Source: Vitreoscilla sp.
Lineage (GTDB): Bacteria > Pseudomonadota > Gammaproteobacteria > Burkholderiales > Burkholderiaceae_C
Reading direction: 5' to 3'
Assembly: GCA_018780145.1 (NCBI GenBank)
Contig: JADMKA010000273.1
Span: forward strand, 1-37,108
DNA: 37,108 bases
Shown here: piece after piece, positions 17,174 through 26,169 of the stretch
Layout: each line of letters opens with the position of its first letter
Numbering within the stretch: the stretch's first letter is position 1
Program-made: the position numbers and the translations under genes
Notes under the pieces: model-generated
Database searches by the model: none
Seen by the model: the letters and a program-made list of their open reading frames with translations, nothing else
Told to the model about the DNA's origin: nothing

Positions 17174-17228
17174 GCACCCGCTCGGCGGGTGGGGCCGGTA
17201 CTCCGGCACCGGGTGCCCCGGCTCAGCC
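17151..17228. repeat. Structured repeat between convergent stop codons (full-length copy)
   Basis: GGCTGAGC (17168-17175) and GCTCAGCC (17221-17228) are perfect inverted arms. Between them are further stems: ACCCGC-TCG-GCGGGT (17176-17190), GCCGG-TACT-CCGGC and GGCACC-G-GGTGCC. The arms contain the stop codons of the hemerythrin (17171-17173) and PaiB (17223-17225) genes. Segment 17184-17217 recurs with one mismatch at 28621-28654, and 17151-17181 recurs with three at 30913-30943. It probably works as a bidirectional terminator or REP-like element; there is no T-tract. Confidence 0.65.
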
Positions 17229-17870
17229 TGAGCGCGTCGTCCCGCGCTCGGCCACCAACTGAGCCATGGCCTCGCTGCCGCCCTCGCGGCGCAGGCCGTC
17301 GACCACTCCTTGGCGGTTGGCCTCCGGGTGGTTCTGGCTGACCTTCCACTTGCCTTCGAGCCGCTCGATCGGGATCTCGACGCCGACGATGGCGCGCATC
17401 TGCGCGGCGATGTAGGGCTCGGGCGCGTCGCTCACGTGCCAGGGTTCGGCGCGCGGGCTCTCCTGGCTGTGGGTGAGCTCGCCGATCTGCGCGCGGATCC
17501 AGTCGGCCTCGTCCACCACGCGCGGCGTGCCGCGGGCCTGCACCATCACGAAGTTCCAGGTGGGCACCACCTTGCCGGTCTCCGCCTTGGTGGCGTACCA
17601 GGACGGCGAGACATAGCTCTGCGGGCCCTGGAAGATCACCAGCGCGGGGGTGCCCGCGCGCAAGGCATCGAGCTGGCCATTGGCCCGGGCCAGATGGGCG
17701 CGCAGCAGGCCGGGGCCGTTGCCGTCGTCACCCGTCACCAGCGTGAACGGGATCAGGTTGGCCAGCAGGCCGCCCTCGCCCGCGGTGACCAGCGTGGCCA
17801 GGCGGTGGCTGCGCATCAGCGCGTGCAGGATCTCCAGGCGGTCTTCTCGGAAGCTGGCAGGGCAGTACAT
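17223..17870 (-). CDS. PaiB-type FMN-binding negative transcriptional regulator
   Basis: 215-residue protein of the PaiB family, which adopts an FMN-binding split-barrel fold. Recognisable text: MYCPASFREDRLEILHALM, GGLLANLIPFTL, LRAHLARANGQLDAL, IFQGPQSYVSPSWYATK, VVPTWNFVMVQARG, GKWKVSQNHPEANRQGVVDGL. In Bacillus PaiB acts with PaiA on protease and sporulation genes; in proteobacteria the role is largely unknown. No PaiA neighbour is present. It converges on the hemerythrin gene through the structured repeat. Confidence 0.9.
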   Translation of the reverse strand: MYCPASFREDRLEILHALMRSHRLATLVTAGEGGLLANLIPFTLVTGDDGNGPGLLRAHLARANGQLDALRAGTPALVIFQGPQSYVSPSWYATKAETGKVVPTWNFVMVQARGTPRVVDEADWIRAQIGELTHSQESPRAEPWHVSDAPEPYIAAQMRAIVGVEIPIERLEGKWKVSQNHPEANRQGVVDGLRREGGSEAMAQLVAERGTTRSG

Positions 17871-17949
17871 GGAGGCGGCTCCTTGCGGCGCAGGGTGGCG
17901 GGTGTCGGCAGGCGTGGTGCCGCCATGATGCCTGCCGGTGTGCCGCGTA

Positions 17950-19788
17950 CTACCTGAAGACGTCGTGCAGCCGCTCCATCGGCCTGCCGATGAGAAAGCC
18001 CTGCACGTAGTCCACGCCGAGTGCCTTCAGGGTGTCCAAGGTCTGTTGATCTTCGACGCACTCCGCCACGGTCTTGATGTTCAGGCCCTGCGAGACCTCG
18101 TTGATGGCCTTCACGAAAAGGGGATCGTCGGGGCGCTCGGTGATCTGGCGAACGAAACTGCCGTCGATCTTCAGGAAGCTGATCGGCAACTTGCACAGGT
18201 TGAGCCATGACGAGAAGCCGGCTCCGAAGTCGTCGAGGCTGAACTGGCACCCCAACGCGCTGATGCGGTGCAGCAGCTCGGCCATCTTGTCGACGCCGTC
18301 GATGGCCACGGTTTCGGTGATCTCGATGGTCAGGTACTCGCCCGGCACGTTGCTGTACTCGAGCCGCTGCTTGAGGAACTCGTAGAAGCCGCCGGCCTGC
18401 AAGGTCTTGGTCGACACGTTGACCGACACCCGCGGCTGACGGCCCTGCACGAGCAACTGGCTCATGTGCATCAGGGCGATGTCCACGCCGCGCCGGTCGA
18501 GCTCGTTGATGAGCCCGGTGTGCTCGGCGTGCGGAATGAACGCGTTCGGCATCACGAGGTGGCCATCCTCGCCGATCATGCGCATCAGCGCCTCGCAGTG
18601 GGTGACCCGGCCGTCCTTGAGCTGCTGGATCGGCTGGTAGAACAGCAGCAGCCGCTCCTCGCGCAGGGCGGTTTGCAGCTTGTCCTTCCACTTCACCTGC
18701 TCGGACAACATGTCCAGGTCGGTGAACGAGGGGTCGTAGACCACCCAATTGGTGTGGGTGCGGCTTTCGGACTTGGCGCGGTACATCGCCATGTCGGCGT
18801 TCGCCATCAGCTGGCTCACGGTGGAGCCGTGCTCGGGGAACAGCGCCACGCCAATGCTGCAGGAGATGTCGTTCAAGCGGTCGTTGCGGCGAAACCGCAC
18901 GCTGCTCAGTCGCTCGCTGAACTGCAGCACCGCCGCGTTGACCGTGTCGATGTCGACCTCGTCCATCACCACGGCGAACTCATCGCCCCCCTGCCGGACC
19001 GGAAGATCCGAGGCGCGGATGGACTGCTTGAGCACCTGCGAAACTTTCTGGATGATTTCATCGCCGACCTTGTGGCCGCTCAGGTCGTTGATCAGCTTGA
19101 AGTTGTCGATGTCGAAGTAGAGCAGCGCGACGCCGTGGCCGTAGCGCGACGCGCGCGCCAGGACCTTCTCGAAGTTGTCCTCGAAGCGGCGCCGGTTGTA
19201 CAGGCCCGTCAACGGGTCGCGGTCGGCAAGGCTGACGAGGCGGCGCTCCTCGGTCTTCTGCGAGGTGATCTCGATCCCGATGGTCAGGCAGGCGATATCC
19301 TCACCGCCGGCCAGCATGCCGGGTGCAATGCGCGTATGCCACCATTCGAAGATGCGCTCTTCGCCGCGCCGGTTGTGCCACGCGGCCTCGTGCTTCAGCG
19401 AAGTCGACTCGCCCGCGAGCAGGCGGTTCAGGCGCATCACGTTCTCGTAGCGGCGCGGATCGAGGCCGAGCAGCTCGCCGAACAGCCTGCCTCGCAGGCT
19501 CTCGAACTCGGCCGCCAGCTGCAGGGAGGCGGCGGGGTTCTCCCAGACGATCTCCCCGGCCGCGCCCAGCACCAGCACGCAATAGTCGGCATGCCCATAG
19601 ATGTCGTCAAGGAGCGATGGGGTCATCGCCCTCACGGCGTCTGCGCCGTTCGCGCTGTTGGAGGCGGTCAGCGAGCCAACACGATGGCCGACCACGCTGA
19701 CCGAGCCTTCAGGGCGGACCACCGTGGCCCTGCGGCCCGGCCGATCAACGGAGTTCACCAAGTTCGTCGGCCGCAACGCGCTCGACAT
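17950..19788 (-). CDS. PAS-GGDEF-EAL cyclic-di-GMP enzyme
   Basis: 612-residue cytoplasmic protein. Residues 1-55 are unconserved; a PAS-like sensor spans about 58-172; GGDEF about 185-345; EAL about 365-605. The cyclase motif is intact (RQGGDEFAVV, 267-271), with an inhibitory-site RASD at 258-261, five residues before it. The phosphodiesterase motif is intact (CEALMRM at 399-401, LTIEITETVA, DDFGAGFSSW, KIDGSF). It could make and degrade c-di-GMP. The start at 19788 follows GAGGGG and lies 44 bp inside the nitrilase gene; the ATG at 19626 (MTPSLLDDIYG), just before the PAS domain, is an alternative. No membrane segment is seen. Confidence 0.92.
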   Translation of the reverse strand: MSSALRPTNLVNSVDRPGRRATVVRPEGSVSVVGHRVGSLTASNSANGADAVRAMTPSLLDDIYGHADYCVLVLGAAGEIVWENPAASLQLAAEFESLRGRLFGELLGLDPRRYENVMRLNRLLAGESTSLKHEAAWHNRRGEERIFEWWHTRIAPGMLAGGEDIACLTIGIEITSQKTEERRLVSLADRDPLTGLYNRRRFEDNFEKVLARASRYGHGVALLYFDIDNFKLINDLSGHKVGDEIIQKVSQVLKQSIRASDLPVRQGGDEFAVVMDEVDIDTVNAAVLQFSERLSSVRFRRNDRLNDISCSIGVALFPEHGSTVSQLMANADMAMYRAKSESRTHTNWVVYDPSFTDLDMLSEQVKWKDKLQTALREERLLLFYQPIQQLKDGRVTHCEALMRMIGEDGHLVMPNAFIPHAEHTGLINELDRRGVDIALMHMSQLLVQGRQPRVSVNVSTKTLQAGGFYEFLKQRLEYSNVPGEYLTIEITETVAIDGVDKMAELLHRISALGCQFSLDDFGAGFSSWLNLCKLPISFLKIDGSFVRQITERPDDPLFVKAINEVSQGLNIKTVAECVEDQQTLDTLKALGVDYVQGFLIGRPMERLHDVFR

Positions 19789-20620
19789 GGTTCAGCCCCT
19801 CGCGGTACCACTCGTTCAGCACGGTCTTCTCGATCAATGTTCGCTTTGCCGTGTGGCCGTGGGCGGCACCCAGTCGAATTTCCTCACTGATGATGCATTC
19901 CTCGAAAAAGCCCGCCTCCTGCAGCACCTCACCCTCCGGGCTGACGATGCAGGACTTGCCGTGCGACGAACCCTGGCGGCGCAGGTTGTCCGGATCGGCC
20001 GGGGTATTGGCCTTGACGACGTAGATGCCGTTCTCGAACGCTCGGGCAATGGCCATGGCGCGGTAGGCGTTCATCTTGCGCTCCGCCAGCAGGCCCGATT
20101 CGCAAGAGCTGATGAGGCAGATTTCAGCGCCCATGGCCGCCGGCAGGCGGACCAGCTCCGGGTAGCGGACGTCTCGGCAGATCAGGAAGCAGACATTGGC
20201 GCCCGCCACCTTGATCAGCGGGATCTTGGCGGCAAAGTTCGTGCACCACGCGTCGCCGCCGAGGAAGGTCTTGCCGTAGCGCCCGACCAGCCGGCCATCC
20301 CGCTCGAAGACAGCCAGGCCGTTGATCCAGCCTGCCGGCCCCTGATACGCCGAGCCGACGACTGCCGCGAGCTTGAGGCGCTTGCAGGCGGCGGCGATGT
20401 CGCGCTCAGCGGCCTCGAACGCCTCCGGCCGCGCCGTGGCCCAGAACTCTGCGCGGTTGCTGTAGCCCGACAGCGTGGCCTCCGGGAAGAGCACCAGATC
20501 CACCTGCTGTGCCGCGGCGATTTCGAGAAACGAGATCACGCGGTTCTTGCTGAACTCGATGTCTTCGGTCGTCATGACCTGGCACGCAGCGACCTTGATT
20601 CTCAGCAGGGCTTTGCACAT
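19745..20620 (-). CDS. Carbon-nitrogen hydrolase (nitrilase superfamily)
   Basis: 291-residue amidase of the nitrilase superfamily. The Glu-Lys-Cys triad is visible: Glu47 in FPEATLSGY, Lys117 in GRYGKTFL and Cys148 in LICRDVRYPE. Overall it resembles carbamoylputrescine/aliphatic amidase-like branches; substrate is not readable. The gene overlaps the PAS-GGDEF-EAL gene by 44 bp, so they share a transcript, an uncommon pairing. It is the first gene after an AT-rich promoter region. Confidence 0.88.
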   Translation of the reverse strand: MCKALLRIKVAACQVMTTEDIEFSKNRVISFLEIAAAQQVDLVLFPEATLSGYSNRAEFWATARPEAFEAAERDIAAACKRLKLAAVVGSAYQGPAGWINGLAVFERDGRLVGRYGKTFLGGDAWCTNFAAKIPLIKVAGANVCFLICRDVRYPELVRLPAAMGAEICLISSCESGLLAERKMNAYRAMAIARAFENGIYVVKANTPADPDNLRRQGSSHGKSCIVSPEGEVLQEAGFFEECIISEEIRLGAAHGHTAKRTLIEKTVLNEWYREGLNHVERVAADELGELR

Positions 20621-20682
20621 GAGTGTGGGCCTATGGGAATGGGTCTGCGGCGGGATGATGGTTCAGTGCGATTTCATTGTGC

Positions 20683-20711
20683 TTTATAAATCAATCAATA
20701 ACACCAGTGAA
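20683..20711 (-). promoter_or_regulatory. Sigma-70-type promoter of the nitrilase/c-di-GMP operon
   Basis: On the minus strand TTCACT (20711-20706) and TATAAA (20688-20683) are spaced by 17 bp, inside the most AT-rich stretch of this region (TTATTGATTGATT). Predicted transcription would start near 20676, giving a leader of about 55 nt. Confidence 0.5.
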
Positions 20712-20759
20712 AACCCTTGGGGGATCGAGTTCGCGCCAGCGCTCCTGCCGTGCCGTTGT

Positions 20760-21794
20760 TCAGGCTGCGGGCGTGTCGTCGAATGCGGCGCCTCGTTTCA
20801 GCGTGATGACGACCTTGCCCTTCGCATGCCCGGCCTCGACATAGGCCAGGGCATCGTTGGTCGACGCGAAGGGAAACACCCGATCCATCACGGGGCGTAT
20901 GGCCCCGGCATCGATGAGCCGGGTGATCTCGCGCAGTTGGCTCCCACTCGCCTTCATGAAGAGGAACGAGTAGCCCACGCCCAATTGCTGCGCCTTCCGC
21001 CGTACGCCCGAACTCAGCAGCCACATCACCAGCCTGACGAACCCGGGGGCGCCGACCTCGCGTCCGAAGGCGGGATCGGGCGGCCCGGAGATGGAGATGA
21101 GCTTGCCACCACGCTTGAGGATGCGAAGAGACTTTTCGAGTGTCTTGCCGTCCTGGCTGTGCAGCACGAGGTCGTGGTCGCGAAGTACATCCTCGAAGTG
21201 CTGCGTCCTGTAGTCGATGACGAAATCTGCACCCAGGCTCTTGACGAGCGCGACATTGCCCGTACCCGTCGTCGTGGCGACGCTTGCCCCCAGGTGCTTG
21301 GCCAGTTGGATGGCGAAGCTGCCCACGCCGCCCGAGCCAGCCTGGATGAAGACCTTCTGGCCCTTCTTCAGGCCGACCTTCTCGACGAGCGCCTGCCATG
21401 CCGTCAACCCCACCAGCGGAATGGAAGCGGCTTCCGCCATCGTCAGGCCCTTGGGCTTGAGGGCCAGTGACGCCTCCTTGACCGCGACGAATTCGGCGAA
21501 GGTGCCGATGCGGTAGTCATCCGCCCGCGCATAGACCTCGTCACCCAGCTTGAACTGCCGCACGCGCGCGCCCACCTTGACCACCACGCCAGCCAAGTCG
21601 TGACCAAGGATGAGAGGCAGGCGATAGGGCAGGATGAGCTTGAACTCGCCGCTGCGGAGCTTGGCGTCCAGCAGGTTCACGCCGGCGGCATGGACCTCGA
21701 CCAGAACCTCGTCGTCACGAGGCTCTGGGGTTGGCATGTCCGCCCAGCGCAGAGCGGCTTGCTTCTGATAGCGATCGACGACGAATGCCTTCAT
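20760..21794 (-). CDS. NADP-dependent zinc-independent alcohol dehydrogenase/quinone oxidoreductase (MDR family)
   Basis: 344-residue medium-chain reductase of the quinone-oxidoreductase type. Motifs: GHDLAGVVVKVGARV, GDEVYARADDYRIGTFAEF, SIPLVGLTAWQALVEK, and the nucleotide-binding IQAGSGGVGSFAIQLAKHLGA. Structural zinc cysteines are missing, as is normal for this branch. The ATG at 21794 overlaps the SDR stop (ATGA), so the two reductases are translationally coupled. Together with the upstream TetR gene it forms a regulated reductase pair, likely for reactive carbonyls or quinones; the inducer is unknown. The 139 bp after its stop contain the nitrilase promoter. Confidence 0.9.
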   Translation of the reverse strand: MKAFVVDRYQKQAALRWADMPTPEPRDDEVLVEVHAAGVNLLDAKLRSGEFKLILPYRLPLILGHDLAGVVVKVGARVRQFKLGDEVYARADDYRIGTFAEFVAVKEASLALKPKGLTMAEAASIPLVGLTAWQALVEKVGLKKGQKVFIQAGSGGVGSFAIQLAKHLGASVATTTGTGNVALVKSLGADFVIDYRTQHFEDVLRDHDLVLHSQDGKTLEKSLRILKRGGKLISISGPPDPAFGREVGAPGFVRLVMWLLSSGVRRKAQQLGVGYSFLFMKASGSQLREITRLIDAGAIRPVMDRVFPFASTNDALAYVEAGHAKGKVVITLKRGAAFDDTPAA

Positions 21795-22633
21795 GATTTC
21801 ACAGCCGGCACGGCATCGAGCCGCAGATCCCTTCGAATCCCGGCATCCATCAGCCCGGCAGGCGCAAACCTGCGCAGCCATGTCAGCCGGCCCGCAAGCC
21901 CGCCAGCTGCGTAGCGCAACCGCGGGCGGGCCGCAACGGCGGCCTTCAACACGATCTCGGCCACGACGCCCGGCTGGTCTGCCGTGGCCATCACTTCCTT
22001 CACGCGCTGGCTGACAGCGGCACGAACCTCGCGGTACGCCTCAAGCTTGGCGTCAGGCTGCATGAAGTTCGCATCGAACGGCGTGTTCGTGTACGCCGGC
22101 TCGATGACCGAGACCCGGATGCCCCTGGTACGCAACTCATGGTCGAGCGACTCGGAATAGCCTTCGATCGCGTGCTTCGTCGCGGCGTAGAGCGCGCCGT
22201 ACGGCATGGGCAACAGGCCCAGCACCGAGCCGATGTTGATGATGCGTCCCGCGCCCTGTCGGCGCATGTGCGGGAGGACGGCGCGGGTCATGCGGACGAT
22301 CCCGAAGAAGTTGGTGTCGAAAATCGACTGCGCCTGCTCTGTTGAACTCTCTTCTGCCCCGGCCGGGGCAACCCCGAAGCCGGCGTTGTTGACGAGGAGG
22401 TCGATGCGCCCTTCCCGCTGCATCAACTGGGTGACTGCATCCTCGACGGATGCATCGCTGGTCACGTCCAGCGTCAGCATCTCGAATGATCGCCCGCTCG
22501 CACTGCCGCCGCGTCGACTCGTGCCGTAGACCGTGTAGCCCGCGCTTGCCAGCAACTCCGCAGTGGCTTGCCCGATGCCCGATGAGGCACCCGTCACGAG
22601 GGCGATCTGGTGGTTCTGGTTCTTCAGGCTCAT
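21791..22633 (-). CDS. Short-chain dehydrogenase/reductase
   Basis: 280-residue SDR. Motifs: nucleotide-binding TGASSGIG near residue 15, NNAG near 89, catalytic IGSVLG serine region and YAATK. The C-terminal 40 residues include RLTWLRRFAPAGLMDAGIRR, common to a retinol-dehydrogenase-like branch. The ATG at 22633 has AAGGAG six to seven bases upstream and overlaps the stop of a 19-codon leader ORF (ATGA). Expression is probably under the adjacent TetR through the operator at 22686-22703. Confidence 0.9.
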   Translation of the reverse strand: MSLKNQNHQIALVTGASSGIGQATAELLASAGYTVYGTSRRGGSASGRSFEMLTLDVTSDASVEDAVTQLMQREGRIDLLVNNAGFGVAPAGAEESSTEQAQSIFDTNFFGIVRMTRAVLPHMRRQGAGRIINIGSVLGLLPMPYGALYAATKHAIEGYSESLDHELRTRGIRVSVIEPAYTNTPFDANFMQPDAKLEAYREVRAAVSQRVKEVMATADQPGVVAEIVLKAAVAARPRLRYAAGGLAGRLTWLRRFAPAGLMDAGIRRDLRLDAVPAVKS

Positions 22634-22689
22634 GACGCTTCTCCTTCGGGTGGTGCTGACGTGGAAGGCTGTTCAGATGACTTTCGCAT
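22630..22689 (-). CDS. Possible 19-codon leader ORF coupled to the SDR gene
   Basis: From an ATG at 22689 the frame reads MRKSSEQPSTSAPPEGEAS and stops with the TGA that overlaps the SDR ATG. The ATG lies exactly seven bases after a TATGAT -10-like sequence, so a transcript starting there would be leaderless and begin with this ORF. The SDR ribosome-binding site lies inside its last codons. Whether it is translated is unknown; it may be only the copied start region of tetR. Confidence 0.3.
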   Translation of the reverse strand: MRKSSEQPSTSAPPEGEAS

Positions 22690-22703
22690 GATGTTCATCA
22701 TAT
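22686..22703. promoter_or_regulatory. TetR operator and -10 element upstream of the SDR operon
   Basis: On the minus strand the 18 bp TATGATGAACATCATGCG are identical to the sequence at the tetR start (23331-23348). They contain the palindrome ATGATG-AA-CATCAT and overlap a TATGAT -10. The -35 region is poor at this copy, since a run of A/T (22713-22720) and GC-rich DNA lies upstream. Confidence 0.6.
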
Positions 22704-22711
22704 GTATTGAG

Positions 22712-22751
22712 GAAAAAAAAGGCGGCCGGGAGCGAGGGCTCAGGGCTCCAT
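22712..22751 (-). terminator. Weak terminator after tetR
   Basis: On the minus strand GGAGC and GCTCC (loop 11) precede an eight-T run at 22720-22713, with eight GC-rich bases between. The T-run favours an intrinsic terminator, but the stem is weak and distant, so efficiency is doubtful. Confidence 0.3.
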
Positions 22752-23333
22752 CGAGCTCAGGTGCTTGAGTGCCGCTTCGCGCAGGCCGTCCGAGAGACCG
22801 GGTTCATCCACCGCGCGAGCCAGCATCACCGCACCCACCATGGTGGACAGCGTCACGAGCGCCCTCTCGTGGGCGCCGTGCTGCCCCCAGTCTGGCGACT
22901 GGCGGGCGAGCAGGTCGATCGTCGCCTTGATATGACGCGTCACGACCCGCCGCAGTTCGGGAGCCTGTCGCGAGGTCTCGGATCCCAGCGCGGCCAGGGG
23001 ACAACCGGCCTCTTGTTGTTCGACGTGTTCTCTGGAAAGGTAGGCCGCGAGCATGGCCTGGAGCGTCATCCCGGGCGGTGCGGCGGCTGCAAGCCCGGCC
23101 ACGCCTGCAGCGGACTCCGCGCAGGCCTTTGCCGCTGCTTCGGCCAACATGGCCTCGCGTGACGCAAAGTGCGAATAGAAGGCACCGTGCGTCAAACCGG
23201 CCTCCTTCATGATGTCTGCAACGCCCGTTCCGTCGTAGCCGCTGCGACGGATGGCCCGCGCGGCGACGGACACGATGCGCTCATGCGTGGCGTCCTTGGC
23301 TGCGCTTCGGGCATTGGTCTTTGCACTTCGCAT
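22740..23333 (-). CDS. TetR/AcrR-family repressor
   Basis: 197 residues from the ATG at 23333 (MRSAKTNARSAAKDATHERIV). The HTH is clear: VSVAARAIRRSGYDGTGVADIMKEAGLTHGAFYSHFASREAMLAEA. The C-terminal ligand domain includes EQQEAGCPLAALGSETSR, typical of a TetR branch that controls reductase genes. In-frame ATGs at 23345 and 23342 lie in the operator and -10 box and lack a ribosome-binding site; a TATGAT seven bases before 23333 suggests leaderless translation from there. It probably represses itself and the SDR/oxidoreductase pair. Confidence 0.88.
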   Translation of the reverse strand: MRSAKTNARSAAKDATHERIVSVAARAIRRSGYDGTGVADIMKEAGLTHGAFYSHFASREAMLAEAAAKACAESAAGVAGLAAAAPPGMTLQAMLAAYLSREHVEQQEAGCPLAALGSETSRQAPELRRVVTRHIKATIDLLARQSPDWGQHGAHERALVTLSTMVGAVMLARAVDEPGLSDGLREAALKHLSSMEP

Positions 23334-23369
23334 GATGTTCATCATACAACATCATCGCCGGCGCAGCAA
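23331..23369 (-). promoter_or_regulatory. tetR promoter with embedded operator
   Basis: On the minus strand TTGCTG (23369-23364) and TATGAT (23346-23341) are 17 bp apart. The palindrome ATGATGAACATCAT covers the -10 and the predicted start point. Seven bases after the -10 is the A of the ATG at 23333, so the mRNA is predicted to be leaderless. Confidence 0.55.
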
Positions 23370-23449
23370 CTGCCTTGCGGCGGTGTGGGATCTTCCAGCC
23401 GCTCCATCCGAACGGCCCCGTCGCCCCGGCCCTGTCGGCTCACGGAGTG

Positions 23450-23524
23450 CCCCCGCAGATGCTCCACGAAGGCCTTCAGCTTGGGTGGCTGCTGTCGCCG
23501 GCTCGGGTGGTTCTGAGCGACCAA
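23450..23524 (-). pseudogene. C-terminal remnant of a LysR-type regulator (tentative)
   Basis: The minus-strand frame encodes LVAQNHPSRRQQPPKLKAFVEHLRG, which resembles the end of LysR substrate-binding domains (pattern ...PPKLRAFVDFL...). Nothing of the rest of such a gene is present: upstream lies a duplicated glmS tail, then glmS. The assignment rests on a short stretch and is from memory of the family. Confidence 0.4.
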
Positions 23525-23547
23525 CCGCCATCGCATCCGGCTCGCGT

Positions 23548-23586
23548 CTATTCGACTGTCACGCTCTTGGCGAGGTTGCGTGGCTT
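23548..23586 (-). pseudogene. Second copy of the glmS 3' end
   Basis: Minus-strand codons here read [12 protein letters not shown]-stop, identical in protein to the end of the intact glmS 141 bp away (stop at 23689-23691). The DNA differs at synonymous positions: CCA/CCC for Pro, CGC/AGG for Arg, ACA/ACG for Thr, GTC/GTT for Val. The similarity does not extend usefully past the stop. The copy therefore came from a separately evolved glmS, not from a recent local duplication. The rest of 23587-23688 holds the two GC hairpins and no gene. Confidence 0.75.
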
Positions 23587-23645
23587 CTGGTCTCCACTCA
23601 CGTGCCTGCGTCACATGAGTTCCGCCCCAAGCCCAGGACCCTCTC

Positions 23646-23672
23646 GCGCCTTCGGCGCCGGGCCTTCGGCCC
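23646..23672 (-). terminator. Paired GC hairpins downstream of glmS
   Basis: Two adjacent perfect stems with TTC loops, GCGCC-TTC-GGCGC (23646-23658) and GGGCC-TTC-GGCCC (23660-23672), begin 17 bases after the glmS stop. There is no T-tract, so this would be a non-canonical terminator or mRNA 3'-end stabiliser. Confidence 0.5.
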
Positions 23673-23688
23673 GCAAGAGCGCGCCGGT

Positions 23689-25530
<1,842 letters not shown>

Positions 25531-25622
25531 GGCCGGGCTCCTGTTGGGGGCCGCCGGAGCGGCTCAAGGAGGGTGATCCTAGGCCTGACGCCACGGATGA
25601 AGCTTGCGCAATCGATGACTTG

Positions 25623-25659
25623 ATGCAATATTTCGCCGCCATTCACGTGAAATGCAATA
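25623..25659. promoter_or_regulatory. Symmetric elements between glmS and the Lrp gene
   Basis: The perfect palindrome TTCACGTGAA (25642-25651) is flanked by direct repeats ATGCAATA at 25623-25630 and 25652-25659, 29 bp apart. The second repeat contains AATAAT, a possible -10 for the Lrp gene. Lrp-family proteins often bind repeated sites near their own promoter; the assignment to this protein is an inference. The rest of the 148-bp gap shows nothing else. Confidence 0.4.
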
Positions 25660-25678
25660 ATCCCTCGAACAATGTCGA

Positions 25679-26155
25679 ATGCTGGAAGAACCCATCTCCC
25701 TCGATGCCACCGACTGGCGTTTGCTGGATCTGCTTCAGGCCGATGCCAGCCTGACCAACCAGGCGCTGGCCGAGGCCGCGCATGTTTCGCCGGCCACCGC
25801 GTTGCGGCGGGTCAAGCGACTCGTCGACGCCGGCGTGATCGAGCGCGTCACGGCCCTGCTGGCCCCGCGCTTCGCCGGCCGCGGGCTCACCGCGCTGTGC
25901 GAGGTGTCGCTGGACCGGCAGGGTGCCGAGCACCTGGATGCCTTCGAGGCGCGCGCGCTGGCCGAGCCGGCGGTGCAGCAGTGCTGGCGCGTCTCGCCGG
26001 GGCCGGATTTCGTGCTGGTCGCCTGGGCGGCGGACATGCCCGCGTTCCATGCCCTGACCCAGCGCCTGTTCACGGCCGACGCCAACGTGCGCAACGTGAA
26101 GACCTTCTTCGGCATCAAGCGCGCCAAGTTCGAGCCGCGCGTGCCAGGGCCCTGA
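25679..26155 (+). CDS. Lrp/AsnC-family transcriptional regulator
   Basis: 158 residues. N-terminal HTH: LDATDWRLLDLLQADASLTNQALAEAAHVSPATALRRVKRLVDAGVIERVTALL; the C-terminal half is the RAM/AsnC ligand-binding domain (LTALCEVSLDRQG, FEARALAEPAVQQCWRVSPGPDFVLVAWAADMPAFHALTQRLF, VRNVKTFFGIKRAKFE). It probably senses an amino acid and may control itself and neighbours. It is divergent from glmS and converges on cfa with 10 bp between stops. Confidence 0.9.
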   Translation: MLEEPISLDATDWRLLDLLQADASLTNQALAEAAHVSPATALRRVKRLVDAGVIERVTALLAPRFAGRGLTALCEVSLDRQGAEHLDAFEARALAEPAVQQCWRVSPGPDFVLVAWAADMPAFHALTQRLFTADANVRNVKTFFGIKRAKFEPRVPGP

Positions 26156-26169
26156 TCCCGGGGAATCAG
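26152..26169. terminator. Small hairpin shared by convergent lrp-like and cfa stop codons
   Basis: CTGAT (26152-26156) and ATCAG (26165-26169) enclose CCC/GGG pairs; the arms carry the stop codons of both genes. It is short and has no T-tract, so a bidirectional terminator role is tentative. Confidence 0.35.

Noticed and set aside
23342-23614. 90-residue minus-strand ORF between tetR and glmS as an intact gene
   Set aside because: It has no ribosome-binding site, crosses the duplicated glmS tail out of frame, and only a short internal part resembles a LysR end.
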